Shown here: positions 52,075 through 61,051 of the stretch, in pieces | Numbering within the stretch: position 1 is the first letter of the stretch | Layout: the number at the start of each line of letters is the position of its first letter | NCBI RefSeq assembly: GCF_003254545.1 | Contig: NZ_QJRH01000063.1 | Location: 1 to 64,000 of the forward strand | Reading direction: 5' to 3' | Length of the DNA: 64,000 nt | Origin: Flavobacterium tistrianum | GTDB taxonomy: Bacteria; Bacteroidota; Bacteroidia; Flavobacteriales; Flavobacteriaceae | The notes under the pieces: model-generated | The model's database searches: none | The model's input: the letters and a program-made list of their open reading frames with translations, nothing else | Told to the model about the DNA's origin: nothing | Translations under genes and position numbers: made by a program

Positions 52075-52938
52075 TTATACTGTATCTATAAAGCTTTTTT
52101 CTGTTCTATTAAAAACCAATAATCCAGCAAAAAAGACAACTAAGGTAACTACCATTGTATATAATAATCCTAAAATTGATATACTACCAATATTTAAAAG
52201 CATATATCGGGATGTTTCTATTACATAAGCCAATGGGTTATATTGAACTATCCAACCAAATTTCGGGAGTTTTTCTTTTATCAATTCCATCGGATACATT
52301 ACTGCAGATACATACATTAACAATTGTACCCCAAAACCAACTAAATTATTTAAGTCCCTATATTTTGTAACCATTGACGAAATCATCATTCCTAAACCAA
52401 GCCCTAAAATTCCCATAAACACAATTAGAACTGGAAAGAACAATATTGATATATTTAGGTTTAAATCTGCTCCTTGAATATAAAAGAAAAGATAAAAGAA
52501 AATAAATATCCCAAATTGAATTCCAAATTTGATCAGGTTTGAAATAACTATTGACAAAGGAGTGATAATTCTTGGGAAATATACTTTCCCAAATATACTG
52601 GCATTGGATTTAAATGTATCTGAAGTTCCATTTAAACAAGCAGTAAAATAATTCCAAACCATAATTCCCGCAAGATTAAATAAAAAGGGCGGAATAGAGC
52701 CGGTTTTAATTCCGGCAACATTGTTGAATATAATAGTAAAGGTTATAGAAGTAAACAAAGGCTGTATAAGATACCAAAGTGGTCCTAAAACCGTTTGTTT
52801 ATAAACTGTAATTATATCTCTTTTTACAAAGAGCATTAATAAATCTCTATACTGCCAAATCTCTTTAAAATTCAGAGAGAAAAATTTATTCTTCGGCGTT
52901 ATTTCAAACAACCAATCATTTGTGTTTTTAGAATCCAT
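52075..52938 (-). CDS. wzm: O-antigen/capsule ABC exporter permease (Wzm)
   Basis: It is an ABC-2 type permease, 287 aa, with six hydrophobic segments. The N-terminus LLMLFVKRDIITVYKQTVLGPLWYLIQP (quoted in part: VKRDIITVYKQTVLGPLW) is the typical amphipathic gate helix of polysaccharide exporters. VSAVMYPMELIKEKLP lies near residue 210 and QYNPLAYVIETSRYM near 230. It pairs with Wzt. Two terminator-like hairpins separate it from the dehydratase gene upstream, so its expression may depend on read-through or an unseen promoter. Confidence 0.93.
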   Translation of the reverse strand: MDSKNTNDWLFEITPKNKFFSLNFKEIWQYRDLLMLFVKRDIITVYKQTVLGPLWYLIQPLFTSITFTIIFNNVAGIKTGSIPPFLFNLAGIMVWNYFTACLNGTSDTFKSNASIFGKVYFPRIITPLSIVISNLIKFGIQFGIFIFFYLFFYIQGADLNLNISILFFPVLIVFMGILGLGLGMMISSMVTKYRDLNNLVGFGVQLLMYVSAVMYPMELIKEKLPKFGWIVQYNPLAYVIETSRYMLLNIGSISILGLLYTMVVTLVVFFAGLLVFNRTEKSFIDTV

Positions 52939-52951
52939 TTAAAAGAGCTAA

Positions 52952-52985
52952 AAAAATCTTGTCTAAAAAAATTAACAAGATTTTT
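52952..52985 (-). terminator. Terminator-like hairpin 2 upstream of wzm
   Basis: On the minus strand AAAAATCTTGT (from 52985) pairs with ACAAGATTTTT (ending 52952), followed by more T. It is the second of two tandem hairpins between the dehydratase and wzm genes and lies 14 bp before the wzm start. Confidence 0.55.
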
Positions 52986-53009
52986 AACATTTTAGAATTT
53001 GTTTAAAAA

Positions 53010-53043
53010 TGTCAAAAGGCGTTTAAAAAAACACCTTTTGAAC
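53010..53043 (-). terminator. Terminator-like hairpin 1 after the 4,6-dehydratase gene
   Basis: On the minus strand a 13-bp stem (TCAAAAGGTGTTT with AAACGCCTTTTGA, one T-G pair) lies 27 bp after the dehydratase stop and leads into an AT-rich tract. It could end the upstream transcript or act as an attenuator. Confidence 0.65.
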
Positions 53044-53069
53044 TATATTTTGTATATAAATTTGATCTA

Positions 53070-55037
53070 TTATTTGTCTAAAATCTCAAAAGCAGAATTC
53101 ATGCTCTTAAATTCTGGAACAATTTTTTTCATCTTAGCCACAATATCATCATTTTCATAAAAATCAGCAATTCCAATTAATTCGTCTACATCATTATGAA
53201 GAGTTTCATATTCGTCTTGAATTTCTTGTGCAATCATAATCTTATTATGGTATGTCGGAAGAGTTTTAGAAGTATCATTTAATAATTCTTCATAAAGCTT
53301 TTCACCAGGCCTTAGACCAACTATTTTTATTTTAATTTCTTTATCTGGAATAAAACCTGCCAATTTTATCATCTTTCGTGCTAAATCAATAATTCTAACA
53401 GGTTTACCCATATCAAAAATATAGATCTCGCCACCATTCCCCATTGCTCCTGCTTCTAATACAAGCTGACAAGCTTCTGGAATTGTCATAAAATAACGTA
53501 TAATATCCTGATGTGTAATTGTTACTGGCCCTCCTTCTGCAATTTGTTTGGTAAATAAAGGAACTACAGATCCATTTGATCCCAAAACATTTCCAAAACG
53601 AGTTGTAATGAATTTTGTGCCACCTTCCACATTTTCGCGTTGATTCTTTAAGAATAAAGACTGCACATATTTTTCAGCAATACGTTTACTCGCTCCCATC
53701 ACATTACTTGGGTTCACGGCCTTATCTGTAGAAACCATTACAAATTTCTTCACATGATACTTACAGGCTAAATCTGCCAAGTTTTTTGTTCCCTTTATGT
53801 TAGTTTGAATTGCCTGAGAAGGATTTTCTTCCATCAAAGGCACATGTTTATATGCGGCGGCATGAAAAACAACATGCGGATTATAATTTTTAAAAACTTT
53901 ATCTAATGCTTTTTTGCTTCTTACATCTGCAATTACCGCCACAATTTTTGTACTAAAATTCATTGCTTGAGTTTCTAAACATAAATTATGCAATGGTGTC
54001 TCAGCATGATCTAAAACAATAACGTTTTTTGGATTAAAATTCAGAACCTGTCTCACAATTTCACTTCCAATTGATCCAGCCGCGCCAGTAATTAAAATAG
54101 TTTTATCTTTTAATTGTTTAGAAATTGATTTACTATCTAGAACTATAGGTTTTCTTTCTAATAAATCTTCAATCTGAATATTTTTAACTTTTTGAGAGAT
54201 TTCCTTCTGATTTTCCCAATCTGAAATCAATGGAACGGTATATACTCTATAATTAAACTCTAGACATTGATCAACAATAATAAGCTGTTCTTCTTTTGAT
54301 AAACTTTTATCAGCAATAATAACTCCTTCTGCAGCAACAGAACGCATTAAAGCTGGAAGTTTCTTTCTTAAAATTAAGATCGGTAAATCCAGCATTCGTT
54401 TAGATGCATTCTGATTATTTTTATCTACAAATCCTACAATCTTAAATCTGGAAGGTGTTTCAAATTTCAAAGCGTTGGCTACTGAAATTGCATTTGCATC
54501 TGTACCATAAATAACAGTCCTTACCAATTTTGTTGTCGCTTTTTCTGAAAAGTACATTTCGAAAGTCTGTTTTACAATTACTCGATACAAGAACAACCCG
54601 CAAAAAGACAAAACTAAATTGATAAATAAAGCTGTATTCAAGAAAGCTTTATGTCCAGTATATAATTCGAATATTAAATTTATAAACAGAAAGAAAACTA
54701 ATACTGACATTTGAGAAAAAAGCAATTTTATAGCATCAATATATGATGAGTGTCTAATAATTCCTGAGTACGTTCTAAAGAGCCAAAAGAAAAACACATT
54801 GACCGTTATTAAACTTGCAACAAAATAAAAATCATGTGATGTTATAATATATCCTATTGCCGTCCCATCGAAAAGCAAATAAGTAAAAGAAAAAGAAAAA
54901 AACAAAACCATTATGTCAATAGCAACAATAATCCATCTTGGCAAATAACTCAAATTATTGATGTTTGCCCTTAGATTTCTTGGTGAAAAGGCTTTATAAA
55001 ATAAAGCCGTTATAGTATTTGGTTTGTCGGTATTCAA
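53070..55037 (-). CDS. UDP-GlcNAc 4,6-dehydratase, long membrane form (PglF/WbpM/CapD type)
   Basis: At 655 aa it has four N-terminal membrane segments (about 30-155), a Rossmann-like domain (about 165-290) and a catalytic SDR domain (about 310-610). The nucleotide motif is ILITGAAGSIGSEIVRQ (near 315). The active-site segment MVSTDKAVNPSNVMGASKR has Met in place of the SDR Tyr, as in PglF and WbpM. It likely makes UDP-2-acetamido-2,6-dideoxy-xylo-4-hexulose for the PglE-like aminotransferase. The start codon is TTG (55037); a -7 element lies 39 bp upstream and two hairpins follow. Confidence 0.9.
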   Translation of the reverse strand: MNTDKPNTITALFYKAFSPRNLRANINNLSYLPRWIIVAIDIMVLFFSFSFTYLLFDGTAIGYIITSHDFYFVASLITVNVFFFWLFRTYSGIIRHSSYIDAIKLLFSQMSVLVFFLFINLIFELYTGHKAFLNTALFINLVLSFCGLFLYRVIVKQTFEMYFSEKATTKLVRTVIYGTDANAISVANALKFETPSRFKIVGFVDKNNQNASKRMLDLPILILRKKLPALMRSVAAEGVIIADKSLSKEEQLIIVDQCLEFNYRVYTVPLISDWENQKEISQKVKNIQIEDLLERKPIVLDSKSISKQLKDKTILITGAAGSIGSEIVRQVLNFNPKNVIVLDHAETPLHNLCLETQAMNFSTKIVAVIADVRSKKALDKVFKNYNPHVVFHAAAYKHVPLMEENPSQAIQTNIKGTKNLADLACKYHVKKFVMVSTDKAVNPSNVMGASKRIAEKYVQSLFLKNQRENVEGGTKFITTRFGNVLGSNGSVVPLFTKQIAEGGPVTITHQDIIRYFMTIPEACQLVLEAGAMGNGGEIYIFDMGKPVRIIDLARKMIKLAGFIPDKEIKIKIVGLRPGEKLYEELLNDTSKTLPTYHNKIMIAQEIQDEYETLHNDVDELIGIADFYENDDIVAKMKKIVPEFKSMNSAFEILDK

Positions 55038-55075
55038 TTTAGCTTTTTTTAAGTCAGTAAAGTTTGAACTTTATA

Positions 55076-55083
55076 CAAAAATA
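55076..55083 (-). promoter_or_regulatory. Putative -7 element TATTTTTG upstream of the dehydratase
   Basis: It matches TAnnTTTG on the minus strand in the 84-bp gap after rfbA and predicts a ~32-nt leader. No TTTG is seen at -33. It would make the dehydratase gene a separate transcription unit bounded by the tandem hairpins. Confidence 0.4.
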
Positions 55084-55121
55084 CAAATTAAAGGTTTTAA
55101 ACGATTGCTTATAGATACAAA

Positions 55122-56006
55122 TTAAACTTTAACACCTTTTTTCTTTTGTTTAAGGAAGTCCAATAAATAGGTTCCATAACCAGACTTTAACAAAGGTTGG
55201 GCAAGTTCTTCTAACTGATCATCATTAATAAAACCTTGTCTCCAAGCAATTTCTTCGATACAACCTACTTTTAGGCCTTGCCTTTCTTCTAGTACCTGAA
55301 CAAACTGACCTGCCTGCATTAAACTATTAAAAGTTCCAGTATCTAGCCAAGCTGTACCTCTGCTTAATATACCCACTTTTAGCTTCCCTTTCTCGAGATA
55401 AATTTTATTAACATCTGTAATCTCATATTCGCCACGGGCACTAGGTTCAATGTTTTTTGCGATTTCTACAACTGAGTTATCATAAAAATATAGACCAGGA
55501 ACGGCATAATTTGATTTTGGTTCTAATGGTTTTTCTTCTATAGATATTGCATTTTTGTTTCCATCAAACTCAACAACTCCATATCTTTCAGGATCAGAAA
55601 CATGATAAGCAAAAACAACCCCGCCTTCCGGATCGGCATTATCTTTTAATAATTGTTGCATGTTTGTTCCAAAGAAAATATTATCTCCGAGAACTAACGC
55701 TACTTTATCATTACCTATAAACTCTTCTCCAATTACAAAAGCTTGGGCTAAACCATTTGGATTTGGTTGTTCAGCATAACTAAATTTACAACCAATTGTA
55801 CTACCATCGCCCAAAAGCTTTTTAAAATGTGGTAAATCATGAGGAGTTGATATAATTAAAATCTCATTTATTCCTGCCATCATTAAAGTTGACAAAGGGT
55901 AATAAATCATAGGTTTATCATAAACTGGCATTAGTTGTTTACTTACGGCTAATGTTAATGGATGTAATCTTGTGCCAGAACCTCCGGCTAATATAATTCC
56001 TTTCAT
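55122..56006 (-). CDS. rfbA: Glucose-1-phosphate thymidylyltransferase
   Basis: It makes dTDP-glucose, the first step to dTDP-L-rhamnose. [17 protein letters not shown] (2-18) is the nucleotidyltransferase signature. [30 protein letters not shown] and [20 protein letters not shown] follow in RmlA order. At 294 aa it is full length. With rfbD and rfbC upstream it forms most of the rhamnose pathway, but rfbB (dTDP-glucose 4,6-dehydratase) is not in the window. Confidence 0.95.
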   Translation of the reverse strand: MKGIILAGGSGTRLHPLTLAVSKQLMPVYDKPMIYYPLSTLMMAGINEILIISTPHDLPHFKKLLGDGSTIGCKFSYAEQPNPNGLAQAFVIGEEFIGNDKVALVLGDNIFFGTNMQQLLKDNADPEGGVVFAYHVSDPERYGVVEFDGNKNAISIEEKPLEPKSNYAVPGLYFYDNSVVEIAKNIEPSARGEYEITDVNKIYLEKGKLKVGILSRGTAWLDTGTFNSLMQAGQFVQVLEERQGLKVGCIEEIAWRQGFINDDQLEELAQPLLKSGYGTYLLDFLKQKKKGVKV

Positions 56007-56062
56007 AAATCTTATTTCTATAAATCTTTAGATTTGCGAAATCTAAAATCAAATTTTAGATC

Positions 56063-56908
56063 TTATACAAACATTTTTTTTAAACTTTCCATATAATATG
56101 GAATATCTAAATTATAAACCCTTTTTATCTTTTCCTTATTCAATAATGAAAAATTTGGCCGTTTTGCAATGGTTCTATAAGATGAGGATTGGATTCCTTT
56201 TACTTCACAAGCATATCCTCCTAATTCTTTGATATTTAATGCAAATTCATACCAACTAATCTCCCCTTCATTCGAATAATTGTAAACTCCTGGAATCCAT
56301 TTTAAAGATTCAAGTATATCAATCATTGCTTTTGCCAAATCAGCAGCATAAGTTGGAGAGCCAATCTGATCGTTTACAACATTAATTTCATCTCGTTCCT
56401 GCATTAATCGCTGCATAGTTTTAACAAAGTTATTTCCAAACTTACTGTAGACCCAAGAAGTTCTAATAACAATTGATTCCGGATTTTCTTTTAAACAAGC
56501 CATTTCACCAACTAGTTTACTTTTCCCATAAACATTTATAGGATTTGTTTCCTCATCTTCATCTAAGGCAATAGATGAAGATCCATCAAACACATAATCC
56601 GTTGAAATATGAATTAATTTAGCATTATTTTCTGCACAGTATTTTGCAATTAATTCTACTGCTAAATGATTCACTTTAAAAGCCAAATCTTTTTCTTCTT
56701 CAGCTTTATCCACAGCTGTATAAGCTCCGCAATTAAATATAATATCAGGCTTAATTTTATCTAGTTGAGATTGAAGCAATTCTAAATTATCTAATGTTAC
56801 TTGTATGCGATCAGCAAATATCCATTCATATTGAGGATAAGACGGCGCTAAAACTGAAAGTTCAGATCCTAATTGCCCTGTTGCTCCAGTTACTAGAATT
56901 TTTTCCAT
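56063..56908 (-). CDS. rfbD: dTDP-4-dehydrorhamnose reductase
   Basis: It is the last step of dTDP-L-rhamnose synthesis, NAD(P)H-dependent. ILVTGATGQLGSELSVL (4-20) is the Rossmann motif, and the SDR active site shows HISTDYVFDGSS with VYGKSKLVGE (YxxxK). The C-terminus IAKRPNFSLLNKEKIKR is typical of RmlD. At 281 aa it is full length. The start abuts the rfbC stop with 1-bp overlap, so the pair is coupled. Confidence 0.94.
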   Translation of the reverse strand: MEKILVTGATGQLGSELSVLAPSYPQYEWIFADRIQVTLDNLELLQSQLDKIKPDIIFNCGAYTAVDKAEEEKDLAFKVNHLAVELIAKYCAENNAKLIHISTDYVFDGSSSIALDEDEETNPINVYGKSKLVGEMACLKENPESIVIRTSWVYSKFGNNFVKTMQRLMQERDEINVVNDQIGSPTYAADLAKAMIDILESLKWIPGVYNYSNEGEISWYEFALNIKELGGYACEVKGIQSSSYRTIAKRPNFSLLNKEKIKRVYNLDIPYYMESLKKMFV

Positions 56909-57456
56909 TAAAATAAGCTGTTACAATTTTCTATAAAAGGCAGGATTTGATCTTTTTCTGAAACTATAGCTTCATCCAGATTCATACCCCAATCAATATT
57001 TAAAGAAGGATCATCATATTTAATTCCGCCTTCAGAGTCTTTCTTATAAAATTGGTCACATTTGTACATTACTGAAGCTGTTTCGCTAATAACAGAAAAT
57101 CCATGTGCAAATCCTTGTGGAACTAATAACTGTTTTTTATTCTCTGCTGACAATAAAATACTAAATGATTTTCCATAAGTCGTAGAATCTTTCCTTAGAT
57201 CTACAGCAACATCAATAATTTCCCCTTCTAAAACACGAACTAATTTTGTTTGTGCAAAAGGAGGATTTTGATAATGCAGCCCCCGTAAGGTTCCTTTTTT
57301 TGAAAAGGATTGATTATCTTGAACGAAATCAATATCAATTCCCAAATCTTCAAATTTGTTTTTACTATAAGATTCAAAAAAGTATCCTCTTTCATCCCCA
57401 AATACTGTTGGTTCCACAATTACCAGATCTTTAATAAATGTTTCTTCGATTTTCAT
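56908..57456 (-). CDS. rfbC: dTDP-4-dehydrorhamnose 3,5-epimerase
   Basis: A cupin-fold epimerase acting before RmlD. IVEPTVFGDERGYFFESY (13-30), FVQDNQSFSKKGTLRGLHYQ (catalytic His near 62) and the later LLVPQGFAHGFSVISETA are RmlC hallmarks. At 182 aa it is full length. It is 3 bp after the PglE-like aminotransferase gene, so the rhamnose and amino-sugar genes share a transcript. Confidence 0.94.
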   Translation of the reverse strand: MKIEETFIKDLVIVEPTVFGDERGYFFESYSKNKFEDLGIDIDFVQDNQSFSKKGTLRGLHYQNPPFAQTKLVRVLEGEIIDVAVDLRKDSTTYGKSFSILLSAENKKQLLVPQGFAHGFSVISETASVMYKCDQFYKKDSEGGIKYDDPSLNIDWGMNLDEAIVSEKDQILPFIENCNSLF

Positions 57457-57459
57457 GTT

Positions 57460-58602
57460 TTATGATTTAAAAAAAGCTGTAAAAGCTTCTTTTATTCTAT
57501 TTTTATCATTTTCTGTAAGATTTGACCCAGATGGCAAGCATAATCCATTTTTAAACAAATTCTCAGCTACATCACCTCCATAATAAGAATACTTTTCAAA
57601 AATTGGCTGTAAATGCATAGGTTTCCAAAGTGGACGGCTTTCAATGTTTTCAGCCTCTAAAGCTAGTCTTAAATCTTCTCTAGTATTTCCATCAACTTTG
57701 GCAGGATCGATAACGATTGCTGACAGCCAATGATTTGAATAATATTGGTCATTTGGCTCTGTTAATACCGTAATACCTTCAACATCCTTAAAGTAATCTA
57801 CATAAAAATCATGTATTTTTCTTCTTAAAAGAATATGCTTATTTAAGACTTCCATTTGCCCACGACCAATCCCCGCACATATATTACTCATTCTATAATT
57901 GAAACCAACTTCACTATGTTGATAGTGTGGTGCATTATCTCTTGCTTGCGTTGAAAGAAAAACAGCCTTATCTTTTTTTTCTTTAGTTTTAGTTACTATT
58001 GCACCTCCCCCTGAAGTGGTAATGATTTTATTTCCATTAAAAGAAAGCACACCAATTTCTCCAAAAGTTCCGCACTTTTGATTTTTATAGTAACTTCCTA
58101 AAGCCTCAGCACTATCTTCCAAAACAGGAATTTCATACTTCTTTGAGATGGCATTAATTTCTTCTACTTTGTATGGCATACCATAAAGATGCACGGCTAT
58201 AATAGCTTTTGGCTTCTTTCCTTTTGAAATTCTATCTTTAATAGCTTCTTCCAGTGCAATTGGGCAAATATTCCAAGTTTCTTTTTCGCTATCTATAAAG
58301 ATTGGAGTGGCACCGAGATATAATATTGGATTTGCTGAAGCCGAAAAAGTCATACTTTGGCAAATAACCTCATCACCTGATTTAACGCCTAGTAAAATCA
58401 AACCTAAATGTATTGCAGCAGTACCAGAACTTAAAGCTCCCACATGAACCTCTTCTTTTAAATAATGTTCCAGATCTTTTTCAAAACCGTTAACATTAGG
58501 CCCTAATGGCGCGACCCAATTAGTCTCAAAAGCTTCTTTTACATAGTTTTGTTCTGCGCCTCCCATATGTGGTGAAGAAAGCCATATTTTTGAATTACTC
58601 AT
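57460..58602 (-). CDS. DegT/DnrJ/EryC1/StrS aminotransferase (PglE-like)
   Basis: A PLP enzyme of 380 aa that aminates a nucleotide-linked 4-keto sugar. IWLSSPHMGGAEQNYVKEAF at the N-terminus and NWVAPLGPNVNGFEKDL match the PglE group. SSGTAAIHLGL, EDSAEALGSYY and the PLP Lys in LSFNGNKIITTSGGG (near 185) are intact. Start at 58602; a longer in-frame codon at 58635 overlaps the acyltransferase gene. With the membrane dehydratase it should give UDP-4-amino-4,6-dideoxy-GlcNAc. Confidence 0.9.
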   Translation of the reverse strand: MSNSKIWLSSPHMGGAEQNYVKEAFETNWVAPLGPNVNGFEKDLEHYLKEEVHVGALSSGTAAIHLGLILLGVKSGDEVICQSMTFSASANPILYLGATPIFIDSEKETWNICPIALEEAIKDRISKGKKPKAIIAVHLYGMPYKVEEINAISKKYEIPVLEDSAEALGSYYKNQKCGTFGEIGVLSFNGNKIITTSGGGAIVTKTKEKKDKAVFLSTQARDNAPHYQHSEVGFNYRMSNICAGIGRGQMEVLNKHILLRRKIHDFYVDYFKDVEGITVLTEPNDQYYSNHWLSAIVIDPAKVDGNTREDLRLALEAENIESRPLWKPMHLQPIFEKYSYYGGDVAENLFKNGLCLPSGSNLTENDKNRIKEAFTAFFKS

Positions 58603-58606
58603 TTTT

Positions 58607-59257
58607 TTAAAATATTTTTTTTGCAGGGTTACCAAAATAAGTTCCTTTATTTTTTATCGATTTTAAAACTACAGCACCTGCACCAATTCTTGTATCGTCA
58701 GGAATTTTAACACCTGGAAGAATTACTGCATTAGAACCTATAAAAACATTTTTTCCTATTTGGGCACTACCACCTATATCGACATTTGCCATGATGCTTG
58801 TAAAATCACCAATGTTGACATCATGACCAATCTGGGAACCATTATTAATAAAAACTAAATCTCCGATTCTACAATCACATGAAATGACTGCATAAGGAAG
58901 CAAAACCAATCCTTTTCCACAGATTGTTCGTTCTCCTATAAAACAAGATTTATGTACAAAAGAAAATATTGAAATCTGGGATTTAATTATTTCATTAAAC
59001 AATTTCTCTTTTACATTCACATCAGCAATTGCACAAATTACTGATTGATTTTTTTTTACCTTATCCAGTTCTATTTTTCCAATAATTTTTTGATCTATGT
59101 TATAGTTATTTAAAGCTTCAAGATTTTCATCCATAAAGCCTATTATCTTCCTATTGTCTTCACTAGAACCTATATTATACCAACTTGCAATTTCTCGAGC
59201 TAACCCACCTGCTCCTAAAATGATAATTTCTAAATTATTGTATTGAATACCCTCCAT
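58607..59257 (-). CDS. PglD/NeuD-like sugar N-acyltransferase
   Basis: It has a left-handed beta-helix acyltransferase fold, 216 aa. The Rossmann-like N-terminal half starts LEIIILGAGGLAREIASWY (8-26). Hexapeptide repeats run from about 95 to 205, with the presumed catalytic His in NNGSQIGHDVNIGDF (near 144). Family members acetylate the 4-amino group of UDP-4-amino sugars. Next to ACP, KAS III and SDR genes, this one may instead use an acyl-ACP or acyl-CoA donor (inference). The longest frame starts with TTG at 59260; the ATG at 59257 is used. It overlaps the SDR gene by 23 bp. Confidence 0.84.
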   Translation of the reverse strand: MEGIQYNNLEIIILGAGGLAREIASWYNIGSSEDNRKIIGFMDENLEALNNYNIDQKIIGKIELDKVKKNQSVICAIADVNVKEKLFNEIIKSQISIFSFVHKSCFIGERTICGKGLVLLPYAVISCDCRIGDLVFINNGSQIGHDVNIGDFTSIMANVDIGGSAQIGKNVFIGSNAVILPGVKIPDDTRIGAGAVVLKSIKNKGTYFGNPAKKIF

Positions 59258-59972
59258 CAATTTTTAAATTTTGTCCTGTTATCCATTTACTAGAATCTGA
59301 CAACAAGAATGTTATCGCAGGCACGACATCATCTACTTCGCCAATACCTAGAGGGTGCATTTCTTTAATTCTTTGAATATTATCCTCTTCAATTTGAGAA
59401 AATAATTTTTGGGTCATTGGTGTATTTACGACTCCAGGAGCTACTGAATTAACTCTGAATTTTCTTTTTGCAAGCTCAAGCGCAGATGCTTTTACAATTC
59501 CTAGAATAGCAGACTTTGTGGCGCAATAACCAATTTTTCCAGGCTGTCCCAATTCTCCCATAACCGAAGAAAGAAAAACTACACTAGCTCCATCATTTGA
59601 ATATTTTTTCTTAGAAAAATATCTTAATAATTCAACTCCTGAAAACACATTGATATCAAATATACGCTTTACATTTTCTGGATTATACATCGTTAACGGT
59701 AACGTTTCTTCTATCCCAGCGCAATGAACGAAACCATCAAATTTTTCTCCGTTCAGCATTTCATCAAAAACCATAGTATAGCTCTCAAAATCAATTAAAT
59801 CAAGAGACAAAAACTTTAGTTTATTATCAGCCTTTTCAATAAGATCTTTAATTTTATCTTTATCTCTTCCAATTCCTATTACGCTGCAATCCTGTTTTAT
59901 TAAAAAATCACAAAGAGCTAATCCTATTCCAGACGTAGCTCCTGTAACTAATATTTTTTTATTTTGTATCAT
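59235..59972 (-). CDS. SDR-family oxidoreductase (FabG-like ketoreductase)
   Basis: A 245-aa classical short-chain dehydrogenase/reductase. The cofactor motif GATSGIG lies at 11-17 and HCAG (83-86) replaces NNAG. The catalytic residues are S136, Y149 and K153 (LSSV...YCATK). The C-terminal VNSVAPGVVNTPM and ITGQNLKIDGG are FabG-like. Located between ACP/KAS genes and an acyltransferase, it likely reduces a 3-ketoacyl-ACP, though a sugar substrate is possible. It overlaps the Rieske gene by 4 bp and the acyltransferase gene by 23 bp. Confidence 0.86.
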   Translation of the reverse strand: MIQNKKILVTGATSGIGLALCDFLIKQDCSVIGIGRDKDKIKDLIEKADNKLKFLSLDLIDFESYTMVFDEMLNGEKFDGFVHCAGIEETLPLTMYNPENVKRIFDINVFSGVELLRYFSKKKYSNDGASVVFLSSVMGELGQPGKIGYCATKSAILGIVKASALELAKRKFRVNSVAPGVVNTPMTQKLFSQIEEDNIQRIKEMHPLGIGEVDDVVPAITFLLSDSSKWITGQNLKIDGGYSIQ

Positions 59973-61045
59973 TTCAAATATTTTTTATACTCTTGCTGAA
60001 AATAAAGAACTCTTTCTTCTTCTTCACTTAGCTCGCCATCATATGAAGAAAATTTGACACCTTTTTGAACTTCTTGACAGATGGCTTTATCTTCATCAAA
60101 AACTTTTCGATTAAAATCTACTAGACTCTCTTCATAAACTTTTTCTAAAATAGACCCTTCACTTTCAATATCTTTTTTAGCAATAAAAACAAAACTTCTA
60201 AACAATGTCTTGTCTTCTGAAAGAGGAATAATTTGTGATAAATTAAAAGAAACTCCGTAAGTTGACGAAATTAAAATATTAGGAAAAATAATTAAATGTT
60301 TATATCCTTCAATTTTGTAATTTCTATTTTGAAATGGTTTATGAACTTTAGCTTGTTTTCCTTCATTTTCTTTCATTAACAAAACAGCATCCCACATAGA
60401 ATGGTTTTTTGAAAAAGAAAAATCTAAACCATCAGCTCCTAACTTCTGAAATGTTTCAGAATGAATTAAAGCCACATGATAGCTTTCTAATGTATTCTCG
60501 ACAACGATTTTCCAATTACATTTGATTTCAATTTCATTTAAATCTATTTGCTTTCCAAAATTATTAGACATATTTTCTATTTCATTATAGAATTCACCTA
60601 AATAATCTTGAAGAGTTGTTTCATCATTCTTTACTTTTAAGAATACTAAACTTCCACAGATATCAACCGAATATTCTTCTAACTTCAGACATTCTAATTC
60701 TTCTTTTGTAAAATTAAATAATGGCTTTTTAGGGATTCCAAAAGGAATTCCTTTGTCATTATATGCCCACCCATGATAAGGGCACATTAAAGGTCTGTTT
60801 CCCTTCTCACAAGTTTGAATTATAGAGTGTCTATGGGAACAAACGTTTTTAAACGCTCTAATTTTACCTTTTAAATTCTGCACAACAACTGATATACCTG
60901 AAACATTAGATACCACGAAATCATTTATTTCAGCAAAATCAGAAATAAAACCTACAAAGTTCCAAATTTCCGAAAATAACTCTTCTTTTTCTCTCTCAAA
61001 AATCTCTTTTGTGTAATATTCTTTTGGCTTTATTAAAGCTTTCAT
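59969..61045 (-). CDS. Rieske non-heme iron oxygenase, alpha-subunit type
   Basis: At 358 aa, the Rieske [2Fe-2S] cluster ligands are C69-x-H71 (NVCSHRHS) and C88-x2-H91 (MCPYHGWAY). The mononuclear iron site has H190 and H195 in ESYHVALIHSE, with an Asp likely in FDEDKAICQEVQKG. These enzymes hydroxylate or demethylate organic substrates using electrons from a reductase, which is not encoded here. Its position between KAS III and SDR genes suggests oxidation of the acyl chain or of the sugar. It is 6 bp after KAS III-1 and overlaps the SDR gene by ATGA. Confidence 0.88.
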   Translation of the reverse strand: MKALIKPKEYYTKEIFEREKEELFSEIWNFVGFISDFAEINDFVVSNVSGISVVVQNLKGKIRAFKNVCSHRHSIIQTCEKGNRPLMCPYHGWAYNDKGIPFGIPKKPLFNFTKEELECLKLEEYSVDICGSLVFLKVKNDETTLQDYLGEFYNEIENMSNNFGKQIDLNEIEIKCNWKIVVENTLESYHVALIHSETFQKLGADGLDFSFSKNHSMWDAVLLMKENEGKQAKVHKPFQNRNYKIEGYKHLIIFPNILISSTYGVSFNLSQIIPLSEDKTLFRSFVFIAKKDIESEGSILEKVYEESLVDFNRKVFDEDKAICQEVQKGVKFSSYDGELSEEEERVLYFQQEYKKYLK

Positions 61046-61051
61046 AATTTC

